This document shows, in pieces, positions 44,993 to 54,715 of a stretch of DNA of 64,000 nucleotides. This DNA is from Acinetobacter tandoii DSM 14970 = CIP 107469 (GTDB taxonomy: Bacteria > Pseudomonadota > Gammaproteobacteria > Pseudomonadales > Moraxellaceae), in the NCBI RefSeq assembly GCF_000400735.1, contig NZ_KE007365.1, forward strand, positions 448,467-512,466, read 5' to 3'. The translations under genes were made by a program, and so were the position numbers. The notes beneath the pieces are model-generated. The model was not told the origin of the DNA. It did no database searches and saw only the letters and a program-made list of their open reading frames with translations. Every line of letters starts with the position of its first letter. The first letter of the stretch is position 1.

Positions 44993-46609
44993 CTACACAT
45001 TACGATTGATATCGCCACGGAACATGATCTGGAATTGATCCGAGATTGTTGTCGGCTCGGATTGCTTCACTGTTCGGATGCACCAGACTGGGAATGTGGC
45101 CGCTTTGGTATTGAAGCGCAGCACATTGCCTGATGCCCACCCCGTTCCCCAACCTTCTTTCTTGATGGTGAAATAAGGAGAACCAGTAACTGGGTTGATC
45201 GGAGAGCAATCTACATTAATTGAACCCGTTCCAATTTGACCCGCATCCTCACCAATAATTCTGAAGTTAGTAGAGTCGGTAAACACAATCGCCCAGCGTT
45301 CCTGAATCGCACCTTTATTCGTGACTGCAATCGGATAAAGCGCATCATTGTAATTCGCAGAAAGACTTGCGCCTGAGGCTGTATCGGCCCATGTGTTATT
45401 CCACACAGACTGTACGAACTTAGCTGTATAGCGTGACTGCATATCATTAATGACTAAAGCAGACCCGACGACTGTATTTTCAGCTTGATAGTTATGCGTC
45501 AAAGGCTTGGTAAATGTCACTTGGCCATTAATCTGCACATCATTAATCAAGCCCATATCCTGATAGCGATGCTTTGCCGAGATTGGAGCAACCAAAGCAC
45601 CCAAGGCAAAATCACCACCCAGAGTCACACGCCCATAATCATAATCCACCGTATATAAATCAAAGGGCACTTTGCTTCCATGGGCATCCTGCAACTCGCA
45701 CCACGAAATACGCTGATCATTCAAGTTGTAAGTTTGCCCTGCAACATGGCTTGGCAACTCTTGAAGCTTGGTTGCACTGATAATCCCGAGATCCCCAACA
45801 CGAAAAATGGGTACTCGCCCATCAGGTGGCAAGCGCGTTGCAGAGAGTCCTAGGATATCTGCATCCAATGGAATGTATGTATATGCCACTGCATTGAAAC
45901 GCACGCTATCCGCAGCAATCCAGAATGGCACATTGATATAATGATCCGTACCTTCAATAAACTCCAGTTCAGGCAAATACCATTCTTCAGCTTCGATTTC
46001 CGCGCGATTGGCTTCTGTAATCTTGGTTTTGGTATAAAAATAAAGATCGACAAAACCAGTTTCATAGTTAATCGAGCCATGCGCTTGTGTTGTCTCAATC
46101 AGACCAGCTTCATTCGCAGTCAGGGTTAGCTGCCCTCCGCTGATTGCACCTACTACAACGGTCAGAGAACCAGGACGAATCGGAATCGTTGGTGTTCTAA
46201 AACTGACATGGTGAATGGGCAAAAGATCAGTTGTAGTCGTGAGCGATTGGAGTGTGAGCGTGTTATCCGCTCCTGGTGTCCAGCTATCAACAGTGACAAC
46301 ACCTGTACCATATTGAATAGATCCACTCTGTGTGGCACTGCCTGTGGTCGGATCTACATTACGATAAATTAAACCACTGCGGTCAATAAAGGTGTCTGCA
46401 CCCGCTTTGAAACGTACTGAGCCAGTAAGAATCTGTTCATCAAAGCCATTTGTAAGATCAAACTTAAGGTTTGATGCCGTCACTTGTTTAGAGCCTGCAG
46501 TTTCACTTGCAGTATCTCGGTAACGCACAGTGATATCAGTCGTTCCATAGGCTTTATAGGTTTCTTGCGTCGCAATAACTTTGTCAGTCTGTGGTAAATA
46601 GAAGCCCAT
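44993..46609 (-). CDS. Repeat-rich phage tail protein (538 aa)
   Basis: Large beta-rich protein with modules that end in a shared signature: GSIQYGTGVVTV, GSINYETGFVDLYF and a weaker YTVDYDYGRVTL. The next gene upstream carries the same signature four times, so the two are related products. Likely a structural, possibly receptor-binding, part of the tail tip. It lies 3 bp downstream of that gene. Confidence 0.6.
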   Translation of the reverse strand: MGFYLPQTDKVIATQETYKAYGTTDITVRYRDTASETAGSKQVTASNLKFDLTNGFDEQILTGSVRFKAGADTFIDRSGLIYRNVDPTTGSATQSGSIQYGTGVVTVDSWTPGADNTLTLQSLTTTTDLLPIHHVSFRTPTIPIRPGSLTVVVGAISGGQLTLTANEAGLIETTQAHGSINYETGFVDLYFYTKTKITEANRAEIEAEEWYLPELEFIEGTDHYINVPFWIAADSVRFNAVAYTYIPLDADILGLSATRLPPDGRVPIFRVGDLGIISATKLQELPSHVAGQTYNLNDQRISWCELQDAHGSKVPFDLYTVDYDYGRVTLGGDFALGALVAPISAKHRYQDMGLINDVQINGQVTFTKPLTHNYQAENTVVGSALVINDMQSRYTAKFVQSVWNNTWADTASGASLSANYNDALYPIAVTNKGAIQERWAIVFTDSTNFRIIGEDAGQIGTGSINVDCSPINPVTGSPYFTIKKEGWGTGWASGNVLRFNTKAATFPVWCIRTVKQSEPTTISDQFQIMFRGDINRNV

Positions 46610-46612
46610 CTT

Positions 46613-48580
46613 TTACCCCGCTAAATAGTAAGATTGAGATTTGAAATTTTGCGAGTAGCGTGTGTAGGTTGAATGTGGCGTGATCTCCACAGCACCTGTG
46701 GTGTAGTTAATCGTACCCATGACATTACCCAGTCGATCGACCAAATTCCCCAAGGTTCCACTTACTGGTACATCTGTCACCAAGACCGAACCACCCGCCT
46801 GCAAAAGCTGATTGGTTAATGGAATATCGAGTTCAACACTGTTGGGTTGAATGGCTGCACCTGCACCAATAGTAAAAACTAACTTGTTATTTGCATCTGG
46901 AACAATGTCAGTAACCACTTGCGACTCAGGTTCACCATAATCAAACACGAAGTTAAATACGGTGCCTTTCTGCGGAAGCTTATTCGGTATCAACTTTCCA
47001 GTACCTGCGGCATAGTTAATGCTTCCGATCGCATCCCCTGTAAATTGCCCTTGCGCATTGCTGGTTGCGGTTTTAGTCACTCCATCAAGTAACCATGTGG
47101 CAGTGACACTGCCAGACTTAACCCCTTCTTGCCCTAAATCAAATTCAATCGCTGCAGGTAATACAGCAAGATTTGATCGAGCAAAAGTGGTAATCGGCGA
47201 ACCCCATTGCAATAGAATCGGTGTCCCTACATCAGGTAAAGCGCCTGTGGTTAACAGCCATGAGCCTGTCTGATAGTTGACTGTACCGCTACCGACTACA
47301 CTGTTTGCCCCAACCAAACGCCCTGTGCCATTGTCTTTCAACATGTAGAACTTACCTTGTGCCATATAGGAAATCGAAAGCGCACCAGGTGCAGGAATTG
47401 GAAGTAAAACTCCTGTCCAGTTCGTCCCTTGGTTGTTCTGAGTCACGGGTAAAGCATAAGACTCAAAAGGCTGATTGGGTGCTGCTGCAGGCGTGAATGT
47501 AATATTCAATACCTGATTGCCTGTACCGATTGCATTGGTCCACACAATTTGACCCGTTTGATAATCTATTGTTCCGACCTGGGTACCCGTTGCCGTGCGA
47601 AGTGTGCCGCCATTGTCCGTGATTGATTGACTGAACAAGCTAAACGACATGCTACCCGGCATAACGCTAGAGCCGAGAAAGAGGCTTTGTGCTGTATTCA
47701 CGTTTGTTGTGAACTGCACAGTGATTGTTCCATCACTGCCTGCAACCAGTGCAGAATTTTCACTGACTGCATTCAGGTCCAGTAATGGGGTTTCCACTTG
47801 GGAAGACGGGATGAGCTGAGCATAGATACTTTCAGCATTAACGGTAAAGCTACCCACATTGACATCTTCAACCAGATTCACACTGGCATAGTAACGACCA
47901 CTATCAGCCACAATCGTGTCCCGAATGATGGTTGCTGGCTTGGTATTGTTGTACCACTGTGTCGCGGACACACCAATGAAATCTCGGCTGAGTGAGTCAT
48001 TGAATGAATAAGTTGCGATCTTGAACTCAACATTGCTGTTATTCACTCGGACCGTGCCAATGCGCGTTTCAACTGCAGTTAGGCGTAGAAACTGAGTGAC
48101 TTCATTTGCTGTACCTTCATTCACAACCAATACGATCGAGTCACCAATGTTGTTTTCAGTTTCAGACTTATCCATGACCACTTGAATTGACTTCATGCCA
48201 ATGTAGGCTTCATCAAGTAACGATCCAACCGCCTGTGCACCTTTGGCCAAATAATTCTCTACACGGTTTTGAGCGGCTGCTCGTTCATCTGTCCACGATT
48301 CTGTACTGAACAGCAAAGCCGATACATTTGGATCTGCTGGATTCTCTGAAATGAATGCTGTAGCACCCATAAGTGGATCTGCATCTTCATTGGTTAGACC
48401 AGGAAAGATCTTACGCATCGATACATCGCCCATTGTGCGGTCTAGCTCTGATATGTCTGGGAATAGGTTATTGCTCTCCCCATCTACCACAATCTGACCT
48501 GAATATTTTCCCCCACCATCTTCTGTGTCGGTCAAACGCTGCGACTTATAAATGACGAGGTTGTTGGTTTCAATTGGCAT
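46613..48580 (-). CDS. Repeat-rich phage tail protein (655 aa)
   Basis: A 655-residue protein. After a 250-residue N-terminal part it has about four Ig-like repeats of 90-110 residues, each ending in G-(T/S)-(I/V)-x-Y-x-(T)-G: GTIDYQTGQIVW, GTVNYQTGSWLL, GSINYAAGTGKL and GTINYTTGAVEI. The N-terminal part resembles phage tail proteins. Function inferred as tail tip or fibre. Overlaps the preceding gene by 11 nt. Confidence 0.62.
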   Translation of the reverse strand: MPIETNNLVIYKSQRLTDTEDGGGKYSGQIVVDGESNNLFPDISELDRTMGDVSMRKIFPGLTNEDADPLMGATAFISENPADPNVSALLFSTESWTDERAAAQNRVENYLAKGAQAVGSLLDEAYIGMKSIQVVMDKSETENNIGDSIVLVVNEGTANEVTQFLRLTAVETRIGTVRVNNSNVEFKIATYSFNDSLSRDFIGVSATQWYNNTKPATIIRDTIVADSGRYYASVNLVEDVNVGSFTVNAESIYAQLIPSSQVETPLLDLNAVSENSALVAGSDGTITVQFTTNVNTAQSLFLGSSVMPGSMSFSLFSQSITDNGGTLRTATGTQVGTIDYQTGQIVWTNAIGTGNQVLNITFTPAAAPNQPFESYALPVTQNNQGTNWTGVLLPIPAPGALSISYMAQGKFYMLKDNGTGRLVGANSVVGSGTVNYQTGSWLLTTGALPDVGTPILLQWGSPITTFARSNLAVLPAAIEFDLGQEGVKSGSVTATWLLDGVTKTATSNAQGQFTGDAIGSINYAAGTGKLIPNKLPQKGTVFNFVFDYGEPESQVVTDIVPDANNKLVFTIGAGAAIQPNSVELDIPLTNQLLQAGGSVLVTDVPVSGTLGNLVDRLGNVMGTINYTTGAVEITPHSTYTRYSQNFKSQSYYLAG

Positions 48581-48989
48581 CGTTTAGCTCCGTAAATCGC
48601 ATAGTGACACTGTAAAATTCATTCTCAGAAGCGGCAGGAATGCCCTTCACGGGCTTGGCTTCAATCGCATTTTCAGCATGGTTAAAAATGACATTGAACT
48701 CGCGTTGATCACTGGCATATTCAAACTTTAGAGTGAATTCTTCACCCTGGGCTGCCGACCAGTCCTTCAGGATTGAAAGGGTAGATCGCTTGATCCACCC
48801 CATATCATCTGCTGCAGGTTGCAAGGTAATAGGTCGCCCATATTTCTTTGCCCCTTCCTGAATAATCAAAGTTCCATCTACAGCACGCTCTTGTGTCTGT
48901 TCAATCGGCTTCCAGTCAAATTCATCCGACCATAAAAAACCGTCCTCTAATGGGACGGTTTCATTTGTTGATTTACGTGTTAGTTTCAT
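48570..48989 (-). CDS. Phage tail-region protein (139 aa)
   Basis: Small protein directly downstream of the tape measure, in the place of distal-tail components. LPATQ-type motifs are absent; visible parts are KKYGRPITLQPAADDMGWIKRSTLSIL and EEFTLKFEYASDQREFNVIF. A terminator-like hairpin lies within its first 20 codons. Function unknown. Confidence 0.62.
   Translation of the reverse strand: MKLTRKSTNETVPLEDGFLWSDEFDWKPIEQTQERAVDGTLIIQEGAKKYGRPITLQPAADDMGWIKRSTLSILKDWSAAQGEEFTLKFEYASDQREFNVIFNHAENAIEAKPVKGIPAASENEFYSVTMRFTELNDAN
48934..48961 (-). terminator. Terminator-like hairpin inside a coding region
   Basis: On the minus strand AAACCGTCC / GGACGGTTT, 9 pairs, 7-nt loop, followed by TTTTTT, spanning codons about 10-19 of the 139-aa gene. 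Confidence 0.7.
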
Positions 48990-48992
48990 GTG

Positions 48993-51900
48993 TTACATAC
49001 CTTTGGCTATTCGCTCCAATTCAGTCATAAATGCATTCATATCCACCTGCGTAGATTCCTCGCCTGTTAATGTGACTGTCTTCCCGCCAAGCGAGAGGTT
49101 ATATGTCACTGTCTTGGCAGACGGCTGCTCAACCGTAGCTGTTGGTACCGCCACATTCACTTCAGGTGCCTGAGCATTGACCGAGGCACTCTTGGTTCCA
49201 GTTCTAGCTGAACCTTGACCTGCCATATATCGCGCTAAAAGCTCCTCAACTTTCTTGGTACCGAATGCAGAGGTTTGACCATTGTTTAACAGCTTCTCAA
49301 ATGCCTTAGCGGTGTATTCATCACCGCGTGCACGTGCATCCCTTGCCTTATTCTTATCAATCTCTAAACCTTGATTCAGAATGTTCTTGGCAATCTTGGC
49401 TGCTTCAGCTTCGTCGTAACCCATGCCAGATAACTTGGATTGAATATCGGAAACGTTATAAGTCGTAAAGTCAGCACCCACGCGCTGCGTCTTATTCTCC
49501 TTCTCTGCTTTGGATCGAGCATCCATCATCTCATTCCATGCTTCGATTGAGCTTTTAGCCTCCTCTCTAGCAGCATCACCGAGTTCACGGTATCCACTGA
49601 TCGCTGATCGAGCAGAATCTCCAATCTTAATGTTTGACTTAACCCACTCGGATGTAGTTTGAACCACTGCTTTGCCTGTCTCATCGATCTGGACTTGGAG
49701 ACCTTGGCTTGCTGCTTTTGCTTGAACTTGAGCAATCTTAGCCTTATCACCAGTAGCTATCGCTGCATTTAGCATTTCCATGTAAGCCTTCTTGATTCCT
49801 TCTGCTGTTGCTTGACCACTTTTACTGACTACATCAAAGTTTCTTTTTGCTATTTCTGCTGCTTCACTTAACTGCTCTTTGGTCTTAATGCCGAGAGCAG
49901 CAAAGGCGGCAATTGCTGGATTTAAAGCCTCTGGCAATTGAGTTGCCTTTTGCTCAATCTTACTTAGGCCTAATGCAACCTGCTCGCCAGTTATCAAGCC
50001 TTGTTTTTCAAGTTCCAACAACTTACTTTTGGCATAATCCAATTCCGCCCGTGTTTGGGCAGTATCAATCGCCTTGTTCAGATTGGTTGCTAAAGCTAAA
50101 CCAGTATCAATACCTTGTGCCTTATAGGCATTCAAGTTCTCAATAACAATTTGAACGTCATTGCTCGCAGACTGAAAAGCACTTGAGAAACTGCCTTTTA
50201 ATTGCTGGGTCTCTAGACCTGTACGCTCCAATGCTGCCTTCATAACCGCTTCAGTAACCGCAGCAGACTTAGTCGCCTCCTGCGCAGTACCAGCAAAAGC
50301 GGCTTTTGCATTGGTTTGGAAAACCAATAAGTCTTTACCATCAAGACCCTTGCTTAAGCTTGCCTGCAACTCATCACCAGTAATTTTTCCTTGGTCTTTA
50401 AGTAGAATCAGGGCGGTTATTGAATCATTAATTCCTTTGGTTGAGTCAAACTTCATCGCATTAGATATCTTCTCTAATGCCTCTTTGGTTGGCTCGCCCT
50501 TTTTGATTAATTCATCAAACTCTGCAACAAGTTTCTTGGATTGCTCAGTTAATTGGTAGGCTTTCTCACGGCCTTTTTCTGCGGCAGCAGCTATTTCCGC
50601 TTTAGACTCAGCTACGACTTTGGCTCTTGCAATATCCCATAATTCTTGCTGCTCAAGCAGTTGCATCGATTTAAGCAACTCACCATTGTTGAATACATGG
50701 TCTTCAGCCTTAGCAAGCGCCTCACCTATGTAAGTACCAATAGGCTCGAATACCGTTGGTACCAATACACCAACTGCAGTGATAGCCACACCAAGTGAGC
50801 CCAATCGCCCTATAAGTGCAGTTATGGATGAGCCAGTTGCGGCATTCGCTGCCACGGTTGCTGTTGCAGTTGTTGCTAATTGTGCTTTGGCTGCTGTGGT
50901 CGCTCTGGTAGCTGCTGCATTTGCCAGTTGAGCCTGTGTATTAGCAACAACCGATGCGGTTTCTTGGGTGACTGCCACCGAAGCTGCACGCACTCCAGCC
51001 GCCTTATCAAAGAACGTATTTGCAATATTGAGGGCTTTATACGCAATAAAGGCTTGAGCCGCTAATGTGAGTGTTGTAAAGATGGTATCTAGGTTTTTCG
51101 CTATCCAACCCAAGGATTCAGCAACTTTAGCACTTACATTATGTGTTTGATCTAAGTTACCTATGAACTCCATCCATGAAGTTTTCAGGTTGGTGATGCT
51201 ATTCCCTATGGTTGTTGGGAATTGATCAAACTCTTTTTGAATTGTCTCTGATTGGCTAAGGAGTGCTTTAGTTATAACCTCAGTTGTAAGCTTGCCCTCA
51301 CCAGCCATAATCCGAAGCTTTCCAGTTGTTACACCCAACCCCTCAGCGAAAGCTTGCAACAATCTTGGTGATTGTTCGGCAATACTATTGAACTCTTCCC
51401 CGGCTAATCGCCCTGAGCTTAGACTCTGCTGGAGCTGAAAAACTGCCGCTTCAGCACTTTCAGCACTACCACCACTCACCTGAATTGCCTGATTGATAGT
51501 CTTTGTGAGTTGAAGGACTTGATTCTGTGGGATTGACATTTCCTGCCCGATTTTTGTTAATCGAGCGTATAGGTCTCCCGTCGCCACTAAATCTGTGTTT
51601 GTCTCCCTCGCAATCATCAAAACTTCGTTAAGTGCGACCTTTACATCACCATGCGCACCTACAGCGATTTTTAGTCGAGCATTCAAATTAGCCCACGAGT
51701 CAGCGGTCTGAGCAATTTCCATTGCTGACGTACCAATACCCAAAGCCGCAAGAGCACCAGTTAAAGCATTGAAGCCTGTTTTTAGCCCCTGTATTTCGCT
51801 TGATGCGCGCTGAGTAAGTGTTTCTGTTTCACTGAGCTCTTGATTTGTTTGATCAAGAGATTGGTCTAACTCATTAATCGTAGGTGAGGTCTGCTGGGTT

Positions 51901-53048
51901 GCCTGTTTAAACTCTTGCATTGAGTTTTCAGTTACATCTAAAGCCTGCTCTAAAGCTGCAACTTTATCTTTAGCATGATTTAGTTCATCAAGAGAAACAC
52001 CTTTGCTTGTGTTTGATAAGGACTGCCATGCGGATTTTGCCTCATTTAACTCTTTCTCGAGATCATTGATAGCAATAGATCCGAGTTCGCTAATTTTCTC
52101 AATTTCCTGAGCGGATATTTCCGCCTTATCCCCCATAGATTCAATTGCACGAGTTGCAGATTGTGCCTCACTCACAAATCCTGAAAGATCAATATCGGAA
52201 AATTTTGAAACATCATCCAGCACTTTCTGTGTGGCATGATCCACCAATCTCATGGATTCTGATGCTGTATTTTCAAACTCAGAAAATGCTTGTTTAGTTA
52301 AGTCTAGCGCCTGCTCAAGCCCCTTAACCTTATCACCAGCAGCCTTAATCTCTTCAAGTGTTACCGCTTCACTACTTTGATCCAGCGCTGCAAAAGCATT
52401 ACGTGCAGCAAGCAGCTCACGCTCCAGTGAACCAATTGCCGCAACCCCAAGTTGCTCAATACGCTCAACATCCTTAGCTGATGCTGTAGCACCATCTCCC
52501 ATAGATTCTATGGCTCGGGCAGCATTCTGCGCTTCACCAACGACATTTGATAAGTCTACATTCGTGAATTTCTGAACTTCAGCAATAGTGTTGCTGGTTG
52601 CCTTATCCACCCCAGTCATAGCATTGGTTGCAACTGACTGGTATGCGCCAAACGCTGCCTGAACATCTTTAATAGAGCTTTTAAGATCCGCCACTCGGTT
52701 AATAGCGCTACTAATATCTGTTGGTGATGCTTTTGATTGCGATAAGCGAACTAATTCAGCTTGAGCCTCAACCAATTCACCATTGAGTGATGCAACCATT
52801 TGCTGACTTTGCATCGACATTTCGCGGATCTTCGTACCACTAATGGTGCTCTTATCGCCTAAATCAGTAATCTCTTTGGTTGCTTCATGCAGGCCCTGCA
52901 CAAGCTCAGTGACTTTTACCTTTTGAGCTTCACTTTTAATCGTATCAAAAACTTTAACAGTTACATCTTGGGCTTGCTTGGTATTTGATACATAATCCTT
53001 GGTGTCTGCATCCATCACCAACTTAAAAGTTAAATTTTTTCCAGACAT
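48993..53048 (-). CDS. Phage tail tape-measure protein
   Basis: A 1351-residue tape-measure protein setting tail length. The frame opens at 53078, but AAAGGA spaced 7 nt before ATG 53048 (MSGKNLTFKL) is the start. Residues about 50-390 consist of three coiled-coil repeats of about 120 residues. A tape-measure domain follows (AQTADSWANLNARLKIAVGA, QQSLSSGRLAGEEFNSIAEQ, TTIGNSITNLKTSWMEFIG), then hydrophobic segments, long helices and a C-terminal Arg/Thr-rich region. Follows the tail chaperone across a 3-kb regulatory insert. Confidence 0.9.
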   Translation of the reverse strand: MSGKNLTFKLVMDADTKDYVSNTKQAQDVTVKVFDTIKSEAQKVKVTELVQGLHEATKEITDLGDKSTISGTKIREMSMQSQQMVASLNGELVEAQAELVRLSQSKASPTDISSAINRVADLKSSIKDVQAAFGAYQSVATNAMTGVDKATSNTIAEVQKFTNVDLSNVVGEAQNAARAIESMGDGATASAKDVERIEQLGVAAIGSLERELLAARNAFAALDQSSEAVTLEEIKAAGDKVKGLEQALDLTKQAFSEFENTASESMRLVDHATQKVLDDVSKFSDIDLSGFVSEAQSATRAIESMGDKAEISAQEIEKISELGSIAINDLEKELNEAKSAWQSLSNTSKGVSLDELNHAKDKVAALEQALDVTENSMQEFKQATQQTSPTINELDQSLDQTNQELSETETLTQRASSEIQGLKTGFNALTGALAALGIGTSAMEIAQTADSWANLNARLKIAVGAHGDVKVALNEVLMIARETNTDLVATGDLYARLTKIGQEMSIPQNQVLQLTKTINQAIQVSGGSAESAEAAVFQLQQSLSSGRLAGEEFNSIAEQSPRLLQAFAEGLGVTTGKLRIMAGEGKLTTEVITKALLSQSETIQKEFDQFPTTIGNSITNLKTSWMEFIGNLDQTHNVSAKVAESLGWIAKNLDTIFTTLTLAAQAFIAYKALNIANTFFDKAAGVRAASVAVTQETASVVANTQAQLANAAATRATTAAKAQLATTATATVAANAATGSSITALIGRLGSLGVAITAVGVLVPTVFEPIGTYIGEALAKAEDHVFNNGELLKSMQLLEQQELWDIARAKVVAESKAEIAAAAEKGREKAYQLTEQSKKLVAEFDELIKKGEPTKEALEKISNAMKFDSTKGINDSITALILLKDQGKITGDELQASLSKGLDGKDLLVFQTNAKAAFAGTAQEATKSAAVTEAVMKAALERTGLETQQLKGSFSSAFQSASNDVQIVIENLNAYKAQGIDTGLALATNLNKAIDTAQTRAELDYAKSKLLELEKQGLITGEQVALGLSKIEQKATQLPEALNPAIAAFAALGIKTKEQLSEAAEIAKRNFDVVSKSGQATAEGIKKAYMEMLNAAIATGDKAKIAQVQAKAASQGLQVQIDETGKAVVQTTSEWVKSNIKIGDSARSAISGYRELGDAAREEAKSSIEAWNEMMDARSKAEKENKTQRVGADFTTYNVSDIQSKLSGMGYDEAEAAKIAKNILNQGLEIDKNKARDARARGDEYTAKAFEKLLNNGQTSAFGTKKVEELLARYMAGQGSARTGTKSASVNAQAPEVNVAVPTATVEQPSAKTVTYNLSLGGKTVTLTGEESTQVDMNAFMTELERIAKGM

Positions 53049-53084
53049 GAATATTCCTTTGGTTCTAAACAACCACACAAAAGA

Positions 53085-53113
53085 AAAGGGTCACATTTGA
53101 AATGCGACCCTTT
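53085..53113 (-). terminator. Long hairpin between rha-like and tape-measure genes
   Basis: Stem of 14 pairs (AAAGGGTCGCATTT with AAATGTGACCCTTT, one G-U pair) ahead of TTCTTTT on the minus strand, between the Rha-like stop and the tape-measure start. Confidence 0.75.
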
Positions 53114-53136
53114 AGGTTTTGCTGATTGGCATGGTA

Positions 53137-53682
53137 TTAGTTCAAGTTCTCAAATAAACACGGCTGGATTTGACGATCCACATTGGCGATTGCTGTTTGC
53201 AGTACATCTCTGTGCTTTTTCCACTGAGAAAGACCGCGCCCACAAGCACTTGCGATATCTTTTTCACACTCAAATTTTGCATTGAGTGCTTCTCGTTTCT
53301 GGATAAGTGAGAAATAATCTGTCTGCAACAGAGCGCGAGCATCAAAGAAGGCTTTTACCAATGCCTTTTTGAAATCAATTACGCGTGGGCTGTTGCGCAT
53401 CAAAGTCATTAAAAAATATGCTTGCTGTTCACTTAGTGCTGCATATCGAGTGTGGCGACCTCGTGTTGACTCACGTTCTGAATTCGCCATTTCAAATGCG
53501 GAATTCGTTGACTCAAAAGTAACCCGACCAAATTCCTGAATATCTGGAAGATATGTTCGCACCAATTGAATAACTGTTTTGTGTGTCAGCCCCAATCCAA
53601 GCGCTATTTGCAGGGTTGTAGTTGTAGGCTCACCTTTTTGCACTTCTACCAATTTAATTACTGGATTAAATTTCGCATTCAT
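53137..53682 (-). CDS. Rha-family phage regulatory protein
   Basis: A 181-residue Rha-like protein: PVIKLVEVQKGEPTTTTLQI, then HKTVIQLVRTYLPDIQEFG, TRYAALSEQQAYFLMTLMRNS and VIDFKKALVKAFFDARALL, the Rha N-terminal domain pattern. Rha proteins regulate phage development, often linked to integration host factor. The frame extends to 53736, but ATG 53682 (MNAKFNPV) has GGAGTAACACT upstream. Lies just downstream of the antirepressor gene in the 3-kb insert. Confidence 0.85.
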   Translation of the reverse strand: MNAKFNPVIKLVEVQKGEPTTTTLQIALGLGLTHKTVIQLVRTYLPDIQEFGRVTFESTNSAFEMANSERESTRGRHTRYAALSEQQAYFLMTLMRNSPRVIDFKKALVKAFFDARALLQTDYFSLIQKREALNAKFECEKDIASACGRGLSQWKKHRDVLQTAIANVDRQIQPCLFENLN

Positions 53683-53745
53683 AGTGTTACTCCTTGGAGT
53701 TGTGTTGAGCCTGAGTGCAGAATGCAAATAAAACAAACAGGCATT

Positions 53746-53773
53746 AAAAAAGCCGACTTGTTATGGTCGGCTT
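53746..53773 (-). terminator. Terminator-like hairpin upstream of the Rha-like gene
   Basis: Minus-strand AAGCCGAC / GTCGGCTT with 8-nt loop and U-tract at 53750-53746. Confidence 0.75.
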
Positions 53774-53820
53774 CGCTTTAAAAAATATAAATCTGTGTCA
53801 ATTGGTTTGTGAAATACTTC

Positions 53821-53848
53821 GTCTTGTAATAACGGGGTTATACAAGAC
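53821..53848. other. Imperfect palindrome upstream of the Rha-like gene
   Basis: GTCTTGT - A - ATAAC - GGG - GTTAT - ACAAGAC: a 12-bp stem with one bulge. Lies between antirepressor and rha; could be an operator or an mRNA structure. Confidence 0.4.
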
Positions 53849-53867
53849 AAACTTTTATTTAGGCATT

Positions 53868-53890
53868 AAAAAACCTCCCGAAGGAGGTTT
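53868..53890 (-). terminator. Terminator with UUCG tetraloop after the antirepressor gene
   Basis: Minus-strand AAACCTCC - TTCG - GGAGGTTT followed by Ts, 4 bp past the antirepressor stop. A stable tetraloop hairpin. Confidence 0.85.
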
Positions 53891-53893
53891 TAT

Positions 53894-54715
53894 TTATTTC
53901 TCTAGATACCATTTCATTGTATGAACTGCCTGCCCACCCAAACAACTATAAGTGGTCATCCCATTTTTTATAGCCGCTTGGTTCAGTATGTTTGCGTGAC
54001 AAGCCATCTCTTGAGCCATCCCAATCATTTGCGCTGCATACTCACTTCTGAGTAACGTCAATGCTGGATAAAACTCATTTTTTATTAGCTTTGCAATTTT
54101 GGGCACATACCACATTAAGAATTGCACATCTTGATCTTCCCATGGTTTTGCAATCTGCATCTTGTCTGCATTGCTATACAAAGCGATTAGGTGATGCACA
54201 TATTCCACGGCGACAGGAATTGCTTCGTATGGGATATCTTCAATATGTTCTGTGCCGAAACGCTGATTAATGATTTTCCATGCATCACTTGAGTTTAAGT
54301 GCTTGGTTTTAGCAACTAGCATGGCGTGTGCATCATGCAAAGGTGTGCGTTCGGATTTATGGGTTTTGGCAACTGGTGCGCCGACTTCCTTATCAAGAAT
54401 ATCTAAAACCCATTTTCGGAATTGTTTAGCTATTGCTGTTTTAGAAAACATGGCAATTAGGTGGGCACCTCGGAGTGAGAAAATTCTCGTCTCTTTCTCT
54501 GAGCTGCCGTTACCAAAACCCTTGACACTCAATTTGAGGGTCAAGGTCATAGATGAGTTAAACTCATCTTTATTGCGCTCATACACCTGAGTAACAGCAT
54601 CAGATTTTGCATAACCTAATGCGCCCGCTAACTCACTCGCAGTTAGCCAAGTTTGACCATTCTGTTGAACAGGTGAAAAATTTACATCGTTAAAACTTAA
54701 TGCTAAAGTAGTCAT
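53894..54715 (-). CDS. BRO-N / P22 Ant-like antirepressor
   Basis: A 273-residue two-domain protein. The N-terminal BRO domain (about residues 1-115) reads TWLTASELAGALGYAKSDAV, FSLRGAHLIAMFSKTAIAKQFRKWVLDIL. The C-terminal part (PLHDAHAMLVAKTKHLNSSD, IEDIPYEAIPVAVEYVHHLI) resembles the P22AR-type antirepressor C-terminus. Antirepressors inactivate prophage repressors and trigger lytic growth. It lies 82 bp downstream of a 53-codon Arc-like gene, in the arrangement of P22 arc-ant; the start has GAGG 10 nt upstream. Confidence 0.85.
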   Translation of the reverse strand: MTTLALSFNDVNFSPVQQNGQTWLTASELAGALGYAKSDAVTQVYERNKDEFNSSMTLTLKLSVKGFGNGSSEKETRIFSLRGAHLIAMFSKTAIAKQFRKWVLDILDKEVGAPVAKTHKSERTPLHDAHAMLVAKTKHLNSSDAWKIINQRFGTEHIEDIPYEAIPVAVEYVHHLIALYSNADKMQIAKPWEDQDVQFLMWYVPKIAKLIKNEFYPALTLLRSEYAAQMIGMAQEMACHANILNQAAIKNGMTTYSCLGGQAVHTMKWYLEK

